From: Streptomyces atratus
GTDB lineage: Bacteria > Actinomycetota > Actinomycetes > Streptomycetales > Streptomycetaceae
Assembly: GCF_900119365.1 (NCBI RefSeq)
Contig: NZ_FPJO01000008.1
Location: 186,001 to 250,000 of the forward strand
Reading direction: 5' to 3'
DNA length: 64,000 nucleotides
Part shown: positions 9,033 through 18,500 of the stretch, one piece after another
How the letters are laid out: each line of letters opens with the position of its first letter
How positions within the stretch are numbered: position 1 is the first letter of the stretch
The notes under the pieces: generated by a model
Told to the model about the DNA's origin: nothing
Databases searched by the model: none
The model's input: only the letters and a program-made list of their open reading frames with translations
Position numbers and translations under genes: made by a program

Positions 9033-9056
9033 CTCCGTCCGTAGCTCCGTCCGTAC

Positions 9057-9091
9057 GCGACAGCTCCGTCGAAGGCCGACGGAGCTGTCGC
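9057..9091. terminator. Bidirectional terminator between permease and LCP gene
   Basis: Perfect 14-bp stem (9057-9070 with 9078-9091), 7-base loop, in the short gap between two convergent genes. Confidence 0.88.
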
Positions 9092-9115
9092 GTCCCGGTC
9101 GCGCCTTCCGCTCCG

Positions 9116-10219
9116 TCAGCCGCCGGTGGCGGGGGACTTCTTCGCGGACTCCGGGATCGTGCCGTCCTTGCGGATGGCCTTCCAGAGGTCGTCGGCCTGC
9201 GGCTGGGCCGCCACCACGCGGTTGGGGTCCTGCTTGTCGTACGCCACCGGCAGCATGATCGTTTCCATGGTGCCCGGGTCCACGCCGTTCATCGACCGGG
9301 CGAACTCCGCGAGCGACGTGAGCGAGGCGAGCCCCGCGTCGGTGGTCAGCGACTTGGTGGCCGAGCTGGCGATCTTGTAGGACTTGGTCGGACTGCCCAG
9401 CAGGTCCTGCGACTTGACCTCGCTCAGCAGGGCGAGGAGGAACTGCTGCTGAAGCCCGATCCGGCCGAGGTCGCTGCCGTCCCCGATGCCGTGGCGGGTA
9501 CGGACATACGCGAGGGACTCGGTGCCGTCGAGCTTGTGCGGGCCCTTGGTGAGGTCGAGGCCGGACGACTTGTCGTGGATGTCCTGCGGAACATCGACCG
9601 TGACGCCCCCGATGGCGTCCACCAGATCCTTGAACCCGGCGAAGTTGATCTCCAGGTAGTGGTCGATCCGGACCTCGGACATCTTCTCGACGGTCTTGAC
9701 CACACAGGCCGGACCGACCTGTGAGTAGACGGAGTTGAACATCACACGGTTCGCCGGCGGCACCGTGGAGCCGTCGGCCTTGGTGCACTCGGGCCGGGAC
9801 ACCAGGGTGTCACGGGGTATGGACACGGCGACCGCCCTGGACCGGCCCTCGGGAATGTGCACCACCATCGCGGTGTCGGACCGGGCGCCGCTGACGTTGC
9901 CGCCGCCGCCCAGATCCTTGTTCTCGGCACCGGCCCGCGAGTCGGAACCGAGCACCAGCAGGTTCTGACCGCTGGTCGGCAGCTTCTCGGGACGGTCGTC
10001 ACCGAGCGCCTTGTCGATGTCCACGCCCGTGATGTTCCCGTCGAGGCGGCTGTAGAGCCAGTAGACGGTGCCGCCGGCGGCGAGCAGCAGGACGAGCAGG
10101 ACGCTCAGGGTGATCTTGAGGCCGCGGCGACGCTTGCGAGGGGCTCCCCGCCGCTTCCGTCCGCCACCGGAGGCCGGACGACCGTCGTGCGTGCCCTGTG
10201 TCATGGCGTCGTGGCTCAT
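9116..10219 (-). CDS. LytR-CpsA-Psr (LCP) family cell-envelope glycopolymer ligase
   Basis: LCP proteins transfer lipid-linked glycopolymers (wall teichoic acids, arabinogalactan, capsule) onto peptidoglycan outside the membrane. The 367-residue protein has a basic cytosolic N-terminus (GGGRKRRGAPRKRRRGLK), one membrane anchor (ITLSVLLVLLLAAGGTVYWLY), then the LCP domain with LLVLGSDSRAG and the pyrophosphate-lipid motif SIPRDTLV. Start ATG 10219 is chosen by hydropathy and a GAGGA ten bases upstream; the open frame further out is a GC artefact. It is divergent from the GalE-like gene and lies near a TagF-type operon, which fits a role in attaching that polymer. Older annotations call such proteins transcriptional regulators; the sequence argues for an extracellular enzyme. 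Confidence 0.93.
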   Translation of the reverse strand: MSHDAMTQGTHDGRPASGGGRKRRGAPRKRRRGLKITLSVLLVLLLAAGGTVYWLYSRLDGNITGVDIDKALGDDRPEKLPTSGQNLLVLGSDSRAGAENKDLGGGGNVSGARSDTAMVVHIPEGRSRAVAVSIPRDTLVSRPECTKADGSTVPPANRVMFNSVYSQVGPACVVKTVEKMSEVRIDHYLEINFAGFKDLVDAIGGVTVDVPQDIHDKSSGLDLTKGPHKLDGTESLAYVRTRHGIGDGSDLGRIGLQQQFLLALLSEVKSQDLLGSPTKSYKIASSATKSLTTDAGLASLTSLAEFARSMNGVDPGTMETIMLPVAYDKQDPNRVVAAQPQADDLWKAIRKDGTIPESAKKSPATGG

Positions 10220-10384
10220 CCTGGTCGAGTCCTCAAATCTCATGGCCCGAGATGGGCTGTGAAGTGCGTGGGACTCGGGTGGGGGGTGTGGCCGGTCCGT
10301 GCATGACTGAGCGTGCACTATAGAACAGAGGATCGTGCGAATGGGTGTTTTGGCCCCCGGAATCATGATCTGCGCTGCTCGAAC

Positions 10385-10390
10385 TACTAT
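10385..10390 (+). promoter_or_regulatory. -10 hexamer for a leaderless galE-like transcript
   Basis: TACTAT ends 6 bases before ATG 10397, no Shine-Dalgarno is present, and transcription would start at or next to the A of the start codon. The -35 region is not recognisable. Confidence 0.5.
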
Positions 10391-10396
10391 TCGTTC

Positions 10397-11407
10397 ATGA
10401 CTTGGTTGATCACGGGTGGGGCGGGCTTCATCGGGGCGCATGTCGTCCGCGCTATGCGCGAGGCCGGTGAGTCGGTCGTCGTGTACGACGATCTCTCGAC
10501 GGGCGACCGCTCGCGCGTGCCCGCGGATGTCCCGTTCATCCAGGGATCGACGCTCGACGCGGCCCTGCTGCGGAGCACCCTGGCGGAACTGCCGGTGCGG
10601 GGCGTGGTCCATCTCGCCGCGAAGAAGCAGGTGGCGGAGTCCGTCGAGCGCCCGCTGTTCTACCACCGGGAGAACGTGCAGGGCCTGCAGACCCTGCTGG
10701 AGGCCGTGGCCGGCAGCGAGGTGCGGGCATTCCTCTTCTCCTCGTCGGCGGCCGTCTACGGAATGCCCGACGTACGGGTGGTGACGGAGACGACTCCGTG
10801 CGCCCCGATCAACCCCTACGGCGAGACCAAGCTGGCGGGCGAGTGGATGGTGCGCGCCGCGGGGAAGGCGCACGGCATCGCCACCGCCTCGATGCGGTAC
10901 TTCAATGTCGCCGGCGCGGCCACACCGGCCCTCGCCGACACGGGCGTCTTCAACCTGGTGCCCATGGTCTTCGAGAAGCTGACCCAGGGGGCGGCCCCGG
11001 TGGTCTTCGGTGACGACTACGACACCGCGGACGGCACCTGCGTACGCGACTTCATCCACGTCGACGACATCGCCTCGGCACACCTCGCCGCGGCGCGGGC
11101 GCTCCTCGACCGGGAACCGGGCACCGATCTGACCGTCAACATCGGCCGGGGCGAGGGTGTCTCGGTGCGCGAGATGATCGAACTGATCGGTGAGGTGACG
11201 GGGTACGGGGCCGATTCGGCTCCGGTCTCGGCGCCGCGCAGAGCGGGCGACCCGGCGAGGGTCGTCGCCTCGGCCGACCGGATCCGCGCCGAGCTGGGCT
11301 GGTCCGCACGGCACGACGCGCGCGAGATGGTCGCCTCGGCGTGGGAGGGCTGGTGCCTCAGGCACCCCGCGGCGCGTCGTCCTGCCACCGCTGCCGCCTC
11401 GGCCTGA
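10397..11407 (+). CDS. galE: UDP-glucose 4-epimerase-like extended SDR
   Basis: NAD-dependent nucleotide-sugar epimerase, probably interconverting UDP-glucose and UDP-galactose or their N-acetyl forms, supplying sugar precursors for the nearby surface polymer. The 336-residue protein starts with the Rossmann motif GGAGFIGAHV, carries SSSAAVYG with the catalytic Ser/Thr region, the YGETK catalytic tyrosine-lysine pair (near residue 137), and YFNVAGA. ATG 10397 begins exactly at the Rossmann strand (MTWLITGG) and lacks an SD but has a TACTAT hexamer, so the mRNA is probably leaderless. The exact sugar specificity cannot be read; related C4 epimerases remain possible. Confidence 0.88.
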   Translation: MTWLITGGAGFIGAHVVRAMREAGESVVVYDDLSTGDRSRVPADVPFIQGSTLDAALLRSTLAELPVRGVVHLAAKKQVAESVERPLFYHRENVQGLQTLLEAVAGSEVRAFLFSSSAAVYGMPDVRVVTETTPCAPINPYGETKLAGEWMVRAAGKAHGIATASMRYFNVAGAATPALADTGVFNLVPMVFEKLTQGAAPVVFGDDYDTADGTCVRDFIHVDDIASAHLAAARALLDREPGTDLTVNIGRGEGVSVREMIELIGEVTGYGADSAPVSAPRRAGDPARVVASADRIRAELGWSARHDAREMVASAWEGWCLRHPAARRPATAAASA

Positions 11408-11491
11408 GCATGCCATGGCCTGTTTATGATGTCTCGATCCAGAGCCCGTGACCTGCGCGGGCCTGCTCACAGGGGAGGGTGACGAACGGCG

Positions 11492-12598
11492 ATGCGCAGC
11501 GCCTCCCTACGTGAAGCGAAGCAGCGGAGCGAGCCCGTGGCGGAGACGTCCGGGCGGCTCTCCCACGTCCTGGGCGGCCCCTGGCTGCTGACCGGACATG
11601 ACGGCAGGCTGACCGCGTACGTCCACGTCGACGGTGCCGTGCTGCGATGGACCGAGTCCGCCCCCGGCGGCCGACGGTGGGCGGGACCGGACGTCCTGCC
11701 CGCGAAGGACATCGACCGGCTCACCGTGGTGCAGGGGCAGAATCGTTACGCCCATCTGCTGGGGCGCCGGGTCCGGCAGCGGGCCGACGGCTGGAGAGGC
11801 GTGGACATCATGTACGCCACGCAGTACCAGACGGGCCGCCCGATGACGCAGTGGCGCTCGCTGGGCAATCCGTTCAAGGAGATCGACAGGGCGGTCGAGA
11901 TCGGCGCCCCGGCCGCCGCCGTCACGAGCGACGGCGCGCTGTACGTCTGTGTCCCGACCGGACCGGGCGGAGTGGCCCTGCGCCGCGAGGACAAGCGGGG
12001 CCGGTGGGAGGCGTGGGCGCAGCTCCAGGTCTCCGGCGGCACCGACGGGCCGGCGCCCGCGGCGACCTCGTCCGGCCTGGTGGAGGTCCTGGTTCCCACC
12101 CGTACCGCCGCGCTCCAGCTCCGGCAGTCGGAGCCGGGCGGCGCCCTGGTGCGTGGATACGACGCGGCCGTGGCTCCCCTGCCCGGATCGGTGACCGCGC
12201 TGGAGACCGCCCCGGGCCGGCTGACCTACTACCTGACCGACGCACGGGGCTCCGGTGCCGTCGCGATCCGGGCGGGCAGCTGGCCGCTGCCGCTGGGGGG
12301 CAACCCCGGGGACGGCCGCATCGCCGCGGTCCGGACGACGGTGGACGGCTTCGACTGCACGGTGCTCGCGGTCCGCGGGGCCGATGGGACGGTCAACCTC
12401 GGTGTCTGCGCGACCGAGGGCGAGCAGGCCGGATTCTGGTGGACCGGCACCGGAATGACCTGCACCGGAGACCCCGCTCTGGCGGCCGACGGCCACGGAA
12501 GGGCGGTCGTCGCGGCCGTCGGCGCCGACGGCGGGCTGGCCGTCGCACGCCAGGAGGAAGGCCAGGGGCTCACCCTCGGCGACTGGAGCCGGGTATGA
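11492..12598 (+). CDS. Predicted beta-propeller protein, unknown function
   Basis: A 368-residue soluble protein without a clear signal peptide. Its repeated W/G-rich units (WLLTGHDGRLTAYVHVDG, then later VLRWTESAPGGRRWAGPD, and MTQWRSLGNPF) look like blades of a tachylectin/sialidase-like beta-propeller, a fold often used to bind sugars. It is strongly similar in blade pattern to the C-terminal two thirds of the next gene, whose start overlaps its stop by 4 bases (ATGA), so the two form a duplicated, co-translated pair. SD-like GGGGAGG lies 12-20 bases upstream. The context among glycopolymer genes suggests a carbohydrate-related role; this is inference. Confidence 0.75.
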   Translation: MRSASLREAKQRSEPVAETSGRLSHVLGGPWLLTGHDGRLTAYVHVDGAVLRWTESAPGGRRWAGPDVLPAKDIDRLTVVQGQNRYAHLLGRRVRQRADGWRGVDIMYATQYQTGRPMTQWRSLGNPFKEIDRAVEIGAPAAAVTSDGALYVCVPTGPGGVALRREDKRGRWEAWAQLQVSGGTDGPAPAATSSGLVEVLVPTRTAALQLRQSEPGGALVRGYDAAVAPLPGSVTALETAPGRLTYYLTDARGSGAVAIRAGSWPLPLGGNPGDGRIAAVRTTVDGFDCTVLAVRGADGTVNLGVCATEGEQAGFWWTGTGMTCTGDPALAADGHGRAVVAAVGADGGLAVARQEEGQGLTLGDWSRV

Positions 12599-14121
12599 GC
12601 GCCACGAGTTCGACGGAGCGCGTGACGATCGTCGCCGCACGCCATCGCGAGGCGGTGGCACTCGTCGAGGCGGAGGGCGCCGGTGCCGAGCTCACCGTCC
12701 TGTGCGTCGAGGAGGACGGCAAGGACGGACGGGCGGCGCTGGACCGCGCCCTCGCGGACGCCGGACGGCGCGGCTGCAAGGTCGTGGGCTCCCCGCGCAC
12801 CATCGGTACGCAGGACGGCGGCGACGCACTGCTCCGGGAGCTGCGCGCACTGCGCCCGCAGCGGGTGCGCCTGGCGGACCCCGATCCGGTGCATGTCTCG
12901 TACGACGAGGAACGCGATGTCCCCGTGCACGACGAGCCGGCCGAGAACGCCGACGCCGCGCTCGCCGCGCTGACCGCGGCCCGCGAACTCCAGCTGGAGT
13001 CGGGGACCCCGGTCTTCGTCGACTGTCACCGCGCAGGTGCGGACGGACGGTCCGGCACCGCTCCGCAGCCGCGCTACCCGCACCCGGCGCACTGGTTGAC
13101 CGAGGGATTCGACGGCAGGCTCACCGCCTTCCTGCCCTCCGCGGCGGGCGTCGTGCGATGGACGCAGCGCGAACCGGGGGGTACCGCCTGGCAGGGACCG
13201 GAGCTCCTGCCCGGCCCGCGGCTGATGCCCGGCCTCCGGGTGGTCCGGGATACACACGGTTTCCCGCATCTCTTCGCGCTGCGCCGGACCCCGCTCAAGG
13301 ACGGCGGCGACGACATCGCGGTGGTGCGGGCAGCCCAGTACCGCACCGGTCACCCGCTCACCGCGTGGCACTCGCTGGGCAGCCCGAATCCCGGCAACCG
13401 GCACCGCAGCCGGGAGGTCGGCTTCCCGGCTGCCGCGTTCGACGGCGCGGGCGGCCTCTTCGTCTTCGTGCGCAACTTCGGCCACAGCGTGAGCTACCTG
13501 CACCAGGGGGCCGACGGCGTCTGGACTCCGTGGCAGCACCTGCGGGGCGTCCGCGTCGCCGACGAACTCGTCGCCGTGACCACGGCCGCCGGGGAGGTCG
13601 AGCTCTACGCCCGGGCACGGGACTCCGCCACGGTGCTGCGCTGGCACCGCTCGGGGCCCGACGGCGCGTGGACCGAGGACCGGTCGGTGCCCTTCTCGCC
13701 CTGCCCGGGATCGATGGCGGCCGGGCCGGAGCCCGGAACGATCCTCTTCCGTGACCTGAGGACCAACGAGCCCTGCGTCTGGTGGCCCGGCGCGACGGGC
13801 CCGGTGCCGCTCGGCGGCGCCGAAGGAGCGGGCCCCGTCACCGGCACCCGGGGCGTCGAGGTGGACGGCTGGGCGTACTCCCTGCTGATCCGGTCCGGCC
13901 CCCGAGGCGCCTGTGCGGTGGGGATGCATGTCGAGGGCCGGGCGGACGCGGGCGTGTGGTGGAACGAGGTCCCCGCGGATTCTGCGGTGATGCCCGCAGC
14001 TGTCCGGGATCGTATGGGGACTGTCACTTTGGCGACGCTCACAGCCGGATCACAGCTGGCACTCTCTCACCGAGAGTCACCTTCTGACGGGTTTGAATTC
14101 GGCCACTGGTACACAGTGTGA
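12595..14121 (+). CDS. Degenerate PIG-L-like domain fused to beta-propeller
   Basis: 508 residues. The first ~145 resemble the PIG-L/LmbE de-N-acetylase fold: VTIVAARHREAVALVE stands where active enzymes carry the metal motif AHPDDE, and LRPQRVRLADPDPVHVSYDEE resembles the conserved segment after it. The key Asp and His ligands are absent, so deacetylase activity is unlikely. Residues ~160-508 are propeller blades paralogous to the upstream gene (DGRLTAFLPSAAGVVRWTQ, TAWHSLGSPN). No signal peptide is evident. ATG 12595 overlaps the previous stop. It may be a non-catalytic glycan-binding partner; the family assignment of the N-domain is by eye and moderate. Confidence 0.65.
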   Translation: MSATSSTERVTIVAARHREAVALVEAEGAGAELTVLCVEEDGKDGRAALDRALADAGRRGCKVVGSPRTIGTQDGGDALLRELRALRPQRVRLADPDPVHVSYDEERDVPVHDEPAENADAALAALTAARELQLESGTPVFVDCHRAGADGRSGTAPQPRYPHPAHWLTEGFDGRLTAFLPSAAGVVRWTQREPGGTAWQGPELLPGPRLMPGLRVVRDTHGFPHLFALRRTPLKDGGDDIAVVRAAQYRTGHPLTAWHSLGSPNPGNRHRSREVGFPAAAFDGAGGLFVFVRNFGHSVSYLHQGADGVWTPWQHLRGVRVADELVAVTTAAGEVELYARARDSATVLRWHRSGPDGAWTEDRSVPFSPCPGSMAAGPEPGTILFRDLRTNEPCVWWPGATGPVPLGGAEGAGPVTGTRGVEVDGWAYSLLIRSGPRGACAVGMHVEGRADAGVWWNEVPADSAVMPAAVRDRMGTVTLATLTAGSQLALSHRESPSDGFEFGHWYTV

Positions 14122-14158
14122 CTGCCTGCTGCCCTTGATGATCTTTTTAGCCACAAGG

Positions 14159-14190
14159 TTGGCCGAAACCTGTTCGGATTTTGATAAAGT
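14159..14190 (+). promoter_or_regulatory. Possible promoter of the glycopolymer operon
   Basis: In an unusually AT-rich stretch for this genome, TTGGCC (14159-14164) and GATAAA/TAAAGT (14183-14190) are spaced 18-20 bases apart, upstream of the leader ORF and the CDP-alcohol phosphatidyltransferase gene. The match to consensus is moderate. Confidence 0.4.
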
Positions 14191-14227
14191 CTGTGAATCT
14201 TCAATGTGAAGGGTTCGGGGGAGTCTC

Positions 14228-14293
14228 GTGAACATTCGGATATCCCTCGACCGTGTATGGATGGACGGGGGCCTGCCGCTGTCGTTCTCGTGA
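14228..14293 (+). CDS. Possible 21-residue leader peptide
   Basis: GTG 14228 is preceded by GGGGGAG (14216-14222) with good spacing and runs for 21 codons (begins MNIRISLDRVWMDGG) to TGA 14291-14293, ten bases before the next gene's ATG. It is in a different frame from that gene. It could be a leader ORF controlling translation of the operon, or chance; there is no run of a single amino acid codon to suggest attenuation. Confidence 0.35.
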   Translation: MNIRISLDRVWMDGGLPLSFS

Positions 14294-14303
14294 CTGAGGG
14301 GTT

Positions 14304-15545
14304 ATGGCCAAGCTGTCCTTGCGTGCCGTCCAGAAGCTCACCTGCAAGAAGCGTGACGCGTGGTGGACGGTGGTCCTGGTCGACCCCGTGGCCACGCGGA
14401 TGCTCATCGTGATGGCGCGGTTCAACTTCATCACGCCCAACCGTGTGACGTGGGCGGCGCTGTTCGTCGGACTCGGTTCCGCCGGTTTCTTCCTCAAGGG
14501 CGACATGCAGTCCCTGATCATCGGGGCGGCGCTCTACCACCTGAGTTTCATCCTCGACTGCATCGACGGAAAACTCGCGAGGCTCAAGGGCAACGGCACC
14601 GTCTTCGGCGGCTGGCTCGACTACGTCTTCGACCGCATCAGGGTGCTCTTCTGCGCCCTCGCCCTGATGGGCGGGCAGTACCTGCGCAACGGTGATGAAA
14701 GGTTTCTGCTCGCCGCTCTGATGGTCGTCTTCCTCGACATGCTCCGGTACGTCGACGCGCTTCAGATCTACAAGATGCGCATGTCGATGCGGACGAAGAT
14801 CGAGAAGGTCACCCAGGAACGCCGTGAGGCGGAACGCGTGGCCGCCGGCGAGAACCAGGCGGAGCCCGAGGAGCAGCAGATCCGGTTCATGGAGGACCTG
14901 CTGCGGGAGAACCCCGAGGCCGAGGCGGAGCTGCTCAAGGAACAGGCGGGCGCCGGCCAGGTGGTCGACCTGCACGCCCAGTTCCGCCACCGATTCCCCT
15001 GGTACCTGCGGGTGCGGCAGGCGCTGCTGCGCAGCCGTATCAGGCCACACCTCATCAGCGGCATCGAGTTCCAGATGTTCGTCTTCATCGTGGGGCCGCT
15101 GATCGGCCAGATCCTCCTGACCACGGTGATCTCCGCGGTCCTGCTGGGGATCTTCGAGCTGATCATCATGTACAAGTTCTGGCTCTCCACCCGCGACTTC
15201 ACCCATGTGATGGCCGAGCTGTCGCAGGCCCCGTCCGGCGCGGGCTCCATCGCCCCCCACCTCCACCGTGGCCGGCACCGCCGCGGTGTGCAGGGCGACC
15301 CGCTCGCCGACCCGGCGTTCCAGGCACCGCCGCCCTACGAGGACCCCGGATTCCAGCCGTACCCCGAGCCCTACCCCTCGTACGTGGCGCAGGTCCCGCC
15401 GGCCCCGGAGCAGCCGACGCAGACGTACCGGCCGCTGGGGACGCAGGGGCACGGCCACCCGGCACAGGGGCAGCAGCAGGTGTACGCCCCTTATGTCGTG
15501 CCGCCCACCCACGGATACCCGGGAGACCGAGAGGGCGTCGGATGA
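14304..15545 (+). CDS. CDP-alcohol phosphatidyltransferase family membrane protein
   Basis: Membrane enzyme class that displaces CMP from a CDP-alcohol. The diagnostic motif is complete: DCIDGKLAR (first Asp pair, Gly, Ala-Arg) and, eight residues on, GGWLDYVFDR with the last two Asp, near residues 90-115. The 413-residue protein is longer than usual: a charged helical insert (about residues 160-230, KIEKVTQERREAERVAAGE) interrupts the membrane core and a Pro/Gln/Tyr-rich tail follows residue ~330. GAGGGG lies just before ATG 14304. Its stop overlaps the start of the TagF fusion (ATGA), so both products likely act together, for example making or linking a polyol-phosphate polymer. The exact substrate is unknown. 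Confidence 0.88.
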   Translation: MAKLSLRAVQKLTCKKRDAWWTVVLVDPVATRMLIVMARFNFITPNRVTWAALFVGLGSAGFFLKGDMQSLIIGAALYHLSFILDCIDGKLARLKGNGTVFGGWLDYVFDRIRVLFCALALMGGQYLRNGDERFLLAALMVVFLDMLRYVDALQIYKMRMSMRTKIEKVTQERREAERVAAGENQAEPEEQQIRFMEDLLRENPEAEAELLKEQAGAGQVVDLHAQFRHRFPWYLRVRQALLRSRIRPHLISGIEFQMFVFIVGPLIGQILLTTVISAVLLGIFELIIMYKFWLSTRDFTHVMAELSQAPSGAGSIAPHLHRGRHRRGVQGDPLADPAFQAPPPYEDPGFQPYPEPYPSYVAQVPPAPEQPTQTYRPLGTQGHGHPAQGQQQVYAPYVVPPTHGYPGDREGVG

Positions 15546-18500
15546 ACCACGAACAGGACACGCCTGACGTCTGGGTCACGGTGGTCATCCCCGCGTACAA
15601 CGCGGCCACGACGGTCGGCAAGGCACTCCAGTCCGCCGTCAACCAGACGTACGAGCTGGTCGAGGTCCTCGTCGTCGACGACGCCTCCACGGACAACACC
15701 CTCGACGTCGTGAAGAACTTCGCCGGGAACAACCACCGCGTCCGCGTGCTCCGCCGGCCCACCAACAGCGGCGGCGTCGGTGCGCCCCGCAACCTGGGCA
15801 TCGCGCAGGCCGCCGGCCGGTACGTGATGTTCCTCGACGCCGACGACGAGCTTCCGCCCCGCGCCTGCGAGCTGCTGCTGGCCGGCGCGCTGGAGAGCGG
15901 CAGCGACATCACCGCGGGCAAGGCCGTCAGGGTCAACCGGGCCACCGGCGAGAGCGAGGGCTGGGCCCCCGAGGTGTACGCGCTGGCGCGCACCGTGCCC
16001 GGTCTGGTGGAGTTCCCGCTGATGCTCGCCGACCCGATCGCGGCGGCCAAGCTGTACCGGGTGGACTTCCTCCGGGCGGGCGGGGTCTGGTTCCCCGAGG
16101 GGGTCTTCTACGAGGACACCTACTTCTCCACCGTGGCGGGCTGCCTCGCCGATGGGATCACCATCATCACCGACCCCGTCTACCGGTGGATGTGGGAGCC
16201 CGAGGGCGGATCGATCACCGGCCGCACGGGCGAGCTGCGCTCGATCAACGACCGGGTCGCGGTGCACCGGGCCACGGACGCCTTCCTGCTCGACCGCGGC
16301 CTGTGGCAGCTCAAGGTCCGCAAGGACTCGAAGTTCCTCGCACACGACCTGCGCCTGTACATGCGGGCGCTCGCGGAGGGCGACCCGGAGTTCCAGCAGG
16401 GATTCGCCGAGATCGCGAGCAACTACCTCTTCTCCCTCAGCGACGAGGCCTTCGAGCTGTGCGACCCGGTCGACCGGGTCAGGGCCTACCTCGTCATGTA
16501 CCAGGAGATCGAGGCCGCGCTCACCACGCTCGACTATGTGCAGCGCAAGAGCGTGCTGTCCTCCTTCCTCGTGGAGGAGGACGGACGGGTGTACTGGTCG
16601 GGCGACCATCTGCACCTGCCGGACGCCCGGCGCATGCTCGATGTGACGGAGCTCGGCCTCTCGGCGGCCAAGCTCGCCCAGGAACCGCTCTTCGCCCAGC
16701 TCGACGAGTGGTCCGTGGCAGACGGGAAGCTCCGCTTCGAGGGCAGGCTGGTCAACCGCTTCGGGCGGATCGAACCCGGACACGACCTCAAGCTGACCCT
16801 GGCCGTACGCAACCGCCACACGAAGAAGGACGTCACGGTCCCGATCGACGGCATCGAGGTCGACGAACGGTTCGTCGACTTCAGGGGAACCGCCGACCTG
16901 CCCTCCGTCCTCGGCGACGAATTCTCCGAGAGCACGGTCTGGAACGTATCGGTCGTCGTCGAGTGGAACCGCGCCAGGTCCCGCTCCCCGCTCAATGTGC
17001 GGGACGTGGAACTCTCCGGGCTGACCTTCTTCGCGAACGGGGAGGAGCTGGAGGGCTACCGCACGATCAGCGGCAACCTCGCCCTGCGGGCGGCGACGGC
17101 GGGCCGCCGGACCTTCGAGTCCGCGCAGAACGACCCCGACGCGCCGTGGATGTGGTGGCGCGACCGGCTCCACCCGCCGATATCCCGCCTCGACCATCCC
17201 TTCGAGATGGCCGTCGTCGTGCCCTGTTACAACGTGGCCAAGTATCTGGACGACTGCCTCGGCTCGATCGCGGCCCAGGAGGGTTTCGCCGCCACCCAGG
17301 TCATCCTGGTGGACGACGGCGCCACCGACGAGACACCCCAGATCCTCGACAACTTCGCCCAGTACTACGCCAACGTCACGGTCGTCCACCAGACGAACGG
17401 CGGACTCGGGAACGCCCGGAACAACGGCCTGGACCGGGTCACCGCACCGTATGTGACCTTCCTCGACTCCGACGACATCCTTGGCGAACGGGCCCTGTCG
17501 CACATGCTCCAGGCGGCCTGGCGGGACGGCTCCGAGCTGGTCGTGGGCGACCTGGTGAACTTCCCCGACCGGCCCTACGGCCCCTGGAAGCAGTACTTCG
17601 GCCAGGGCGACCGTCTCATCGACGACTTCGCCTCCGTACCCGATCTGATCTTCAGCGGATCCGCGTGCAACAAGCTGTTCAGTACGCAACTGCTGCGCAG
17701 GCTCGGGGTGCGCTTCGGCGAAGGAGTCCACTTCGAGGACTCCTGGGTCACGCTGCCGAGCATGCTGCGGGCCAACGCCATCAGCCTGGTCGACCGTCCG
17801 GTGTACTACTACCGCGGGCGTCCCGACGGGTCCTCGATCATGGACTCCCTGTGGAGCAAGCCGGCCAATTACCGGGACCACCTGCGGCTCAACCACTTCC
17901 TGCTGGACTACACCGCGACCGAGCGGGCCGACGTCCGGCACATGTTCCAGCGCTATGTGACCCGCACCTACAAGGGCTTCCTGTGCAACGCCCGCAATGT
18001 CATGGGCCGGACGCAGTTGGAGGAGATGTTCCCGGACATCTGCCGCCACTACGCGCAGATACCCGACGAGGTCATCCTCGAATACGCCACCAACCCCGCC
18101 CAGCAGCTCGACCACTACGCGGCGAAGAGCGGGAACTTCGAGCTGTTCTGCAACCCGGAACCGGCGCTGGAGAACGCCCCGCTGGCGCTGGAGATCGACG
18201 ACGACGGTTTCCACCGGACCTTCCCGGGAGGCGCCCGGAACACCCGGACCGCCCGTGTCAACGACCCCAACGTCGTCGTCGAATCGGTCCGTACCCGAGG
18301 CGATGTGCTGGTCGTGGAGGGCTGCCTGGCCTTCCCCGGCATGAACATCAGCGGCCCCATGGAGAACCCGCTGGAGTTCGTCTACCAGACCGCGCACGCC
18401 AAGATCGTCGTGCCGCTGTGCCAGGTCGCCCGCCGTGACCTGTGGAACACCCGCAACGGCCGCGACCTGTACGCCGGCTGGTACGCGGAGATCCCGGTCA

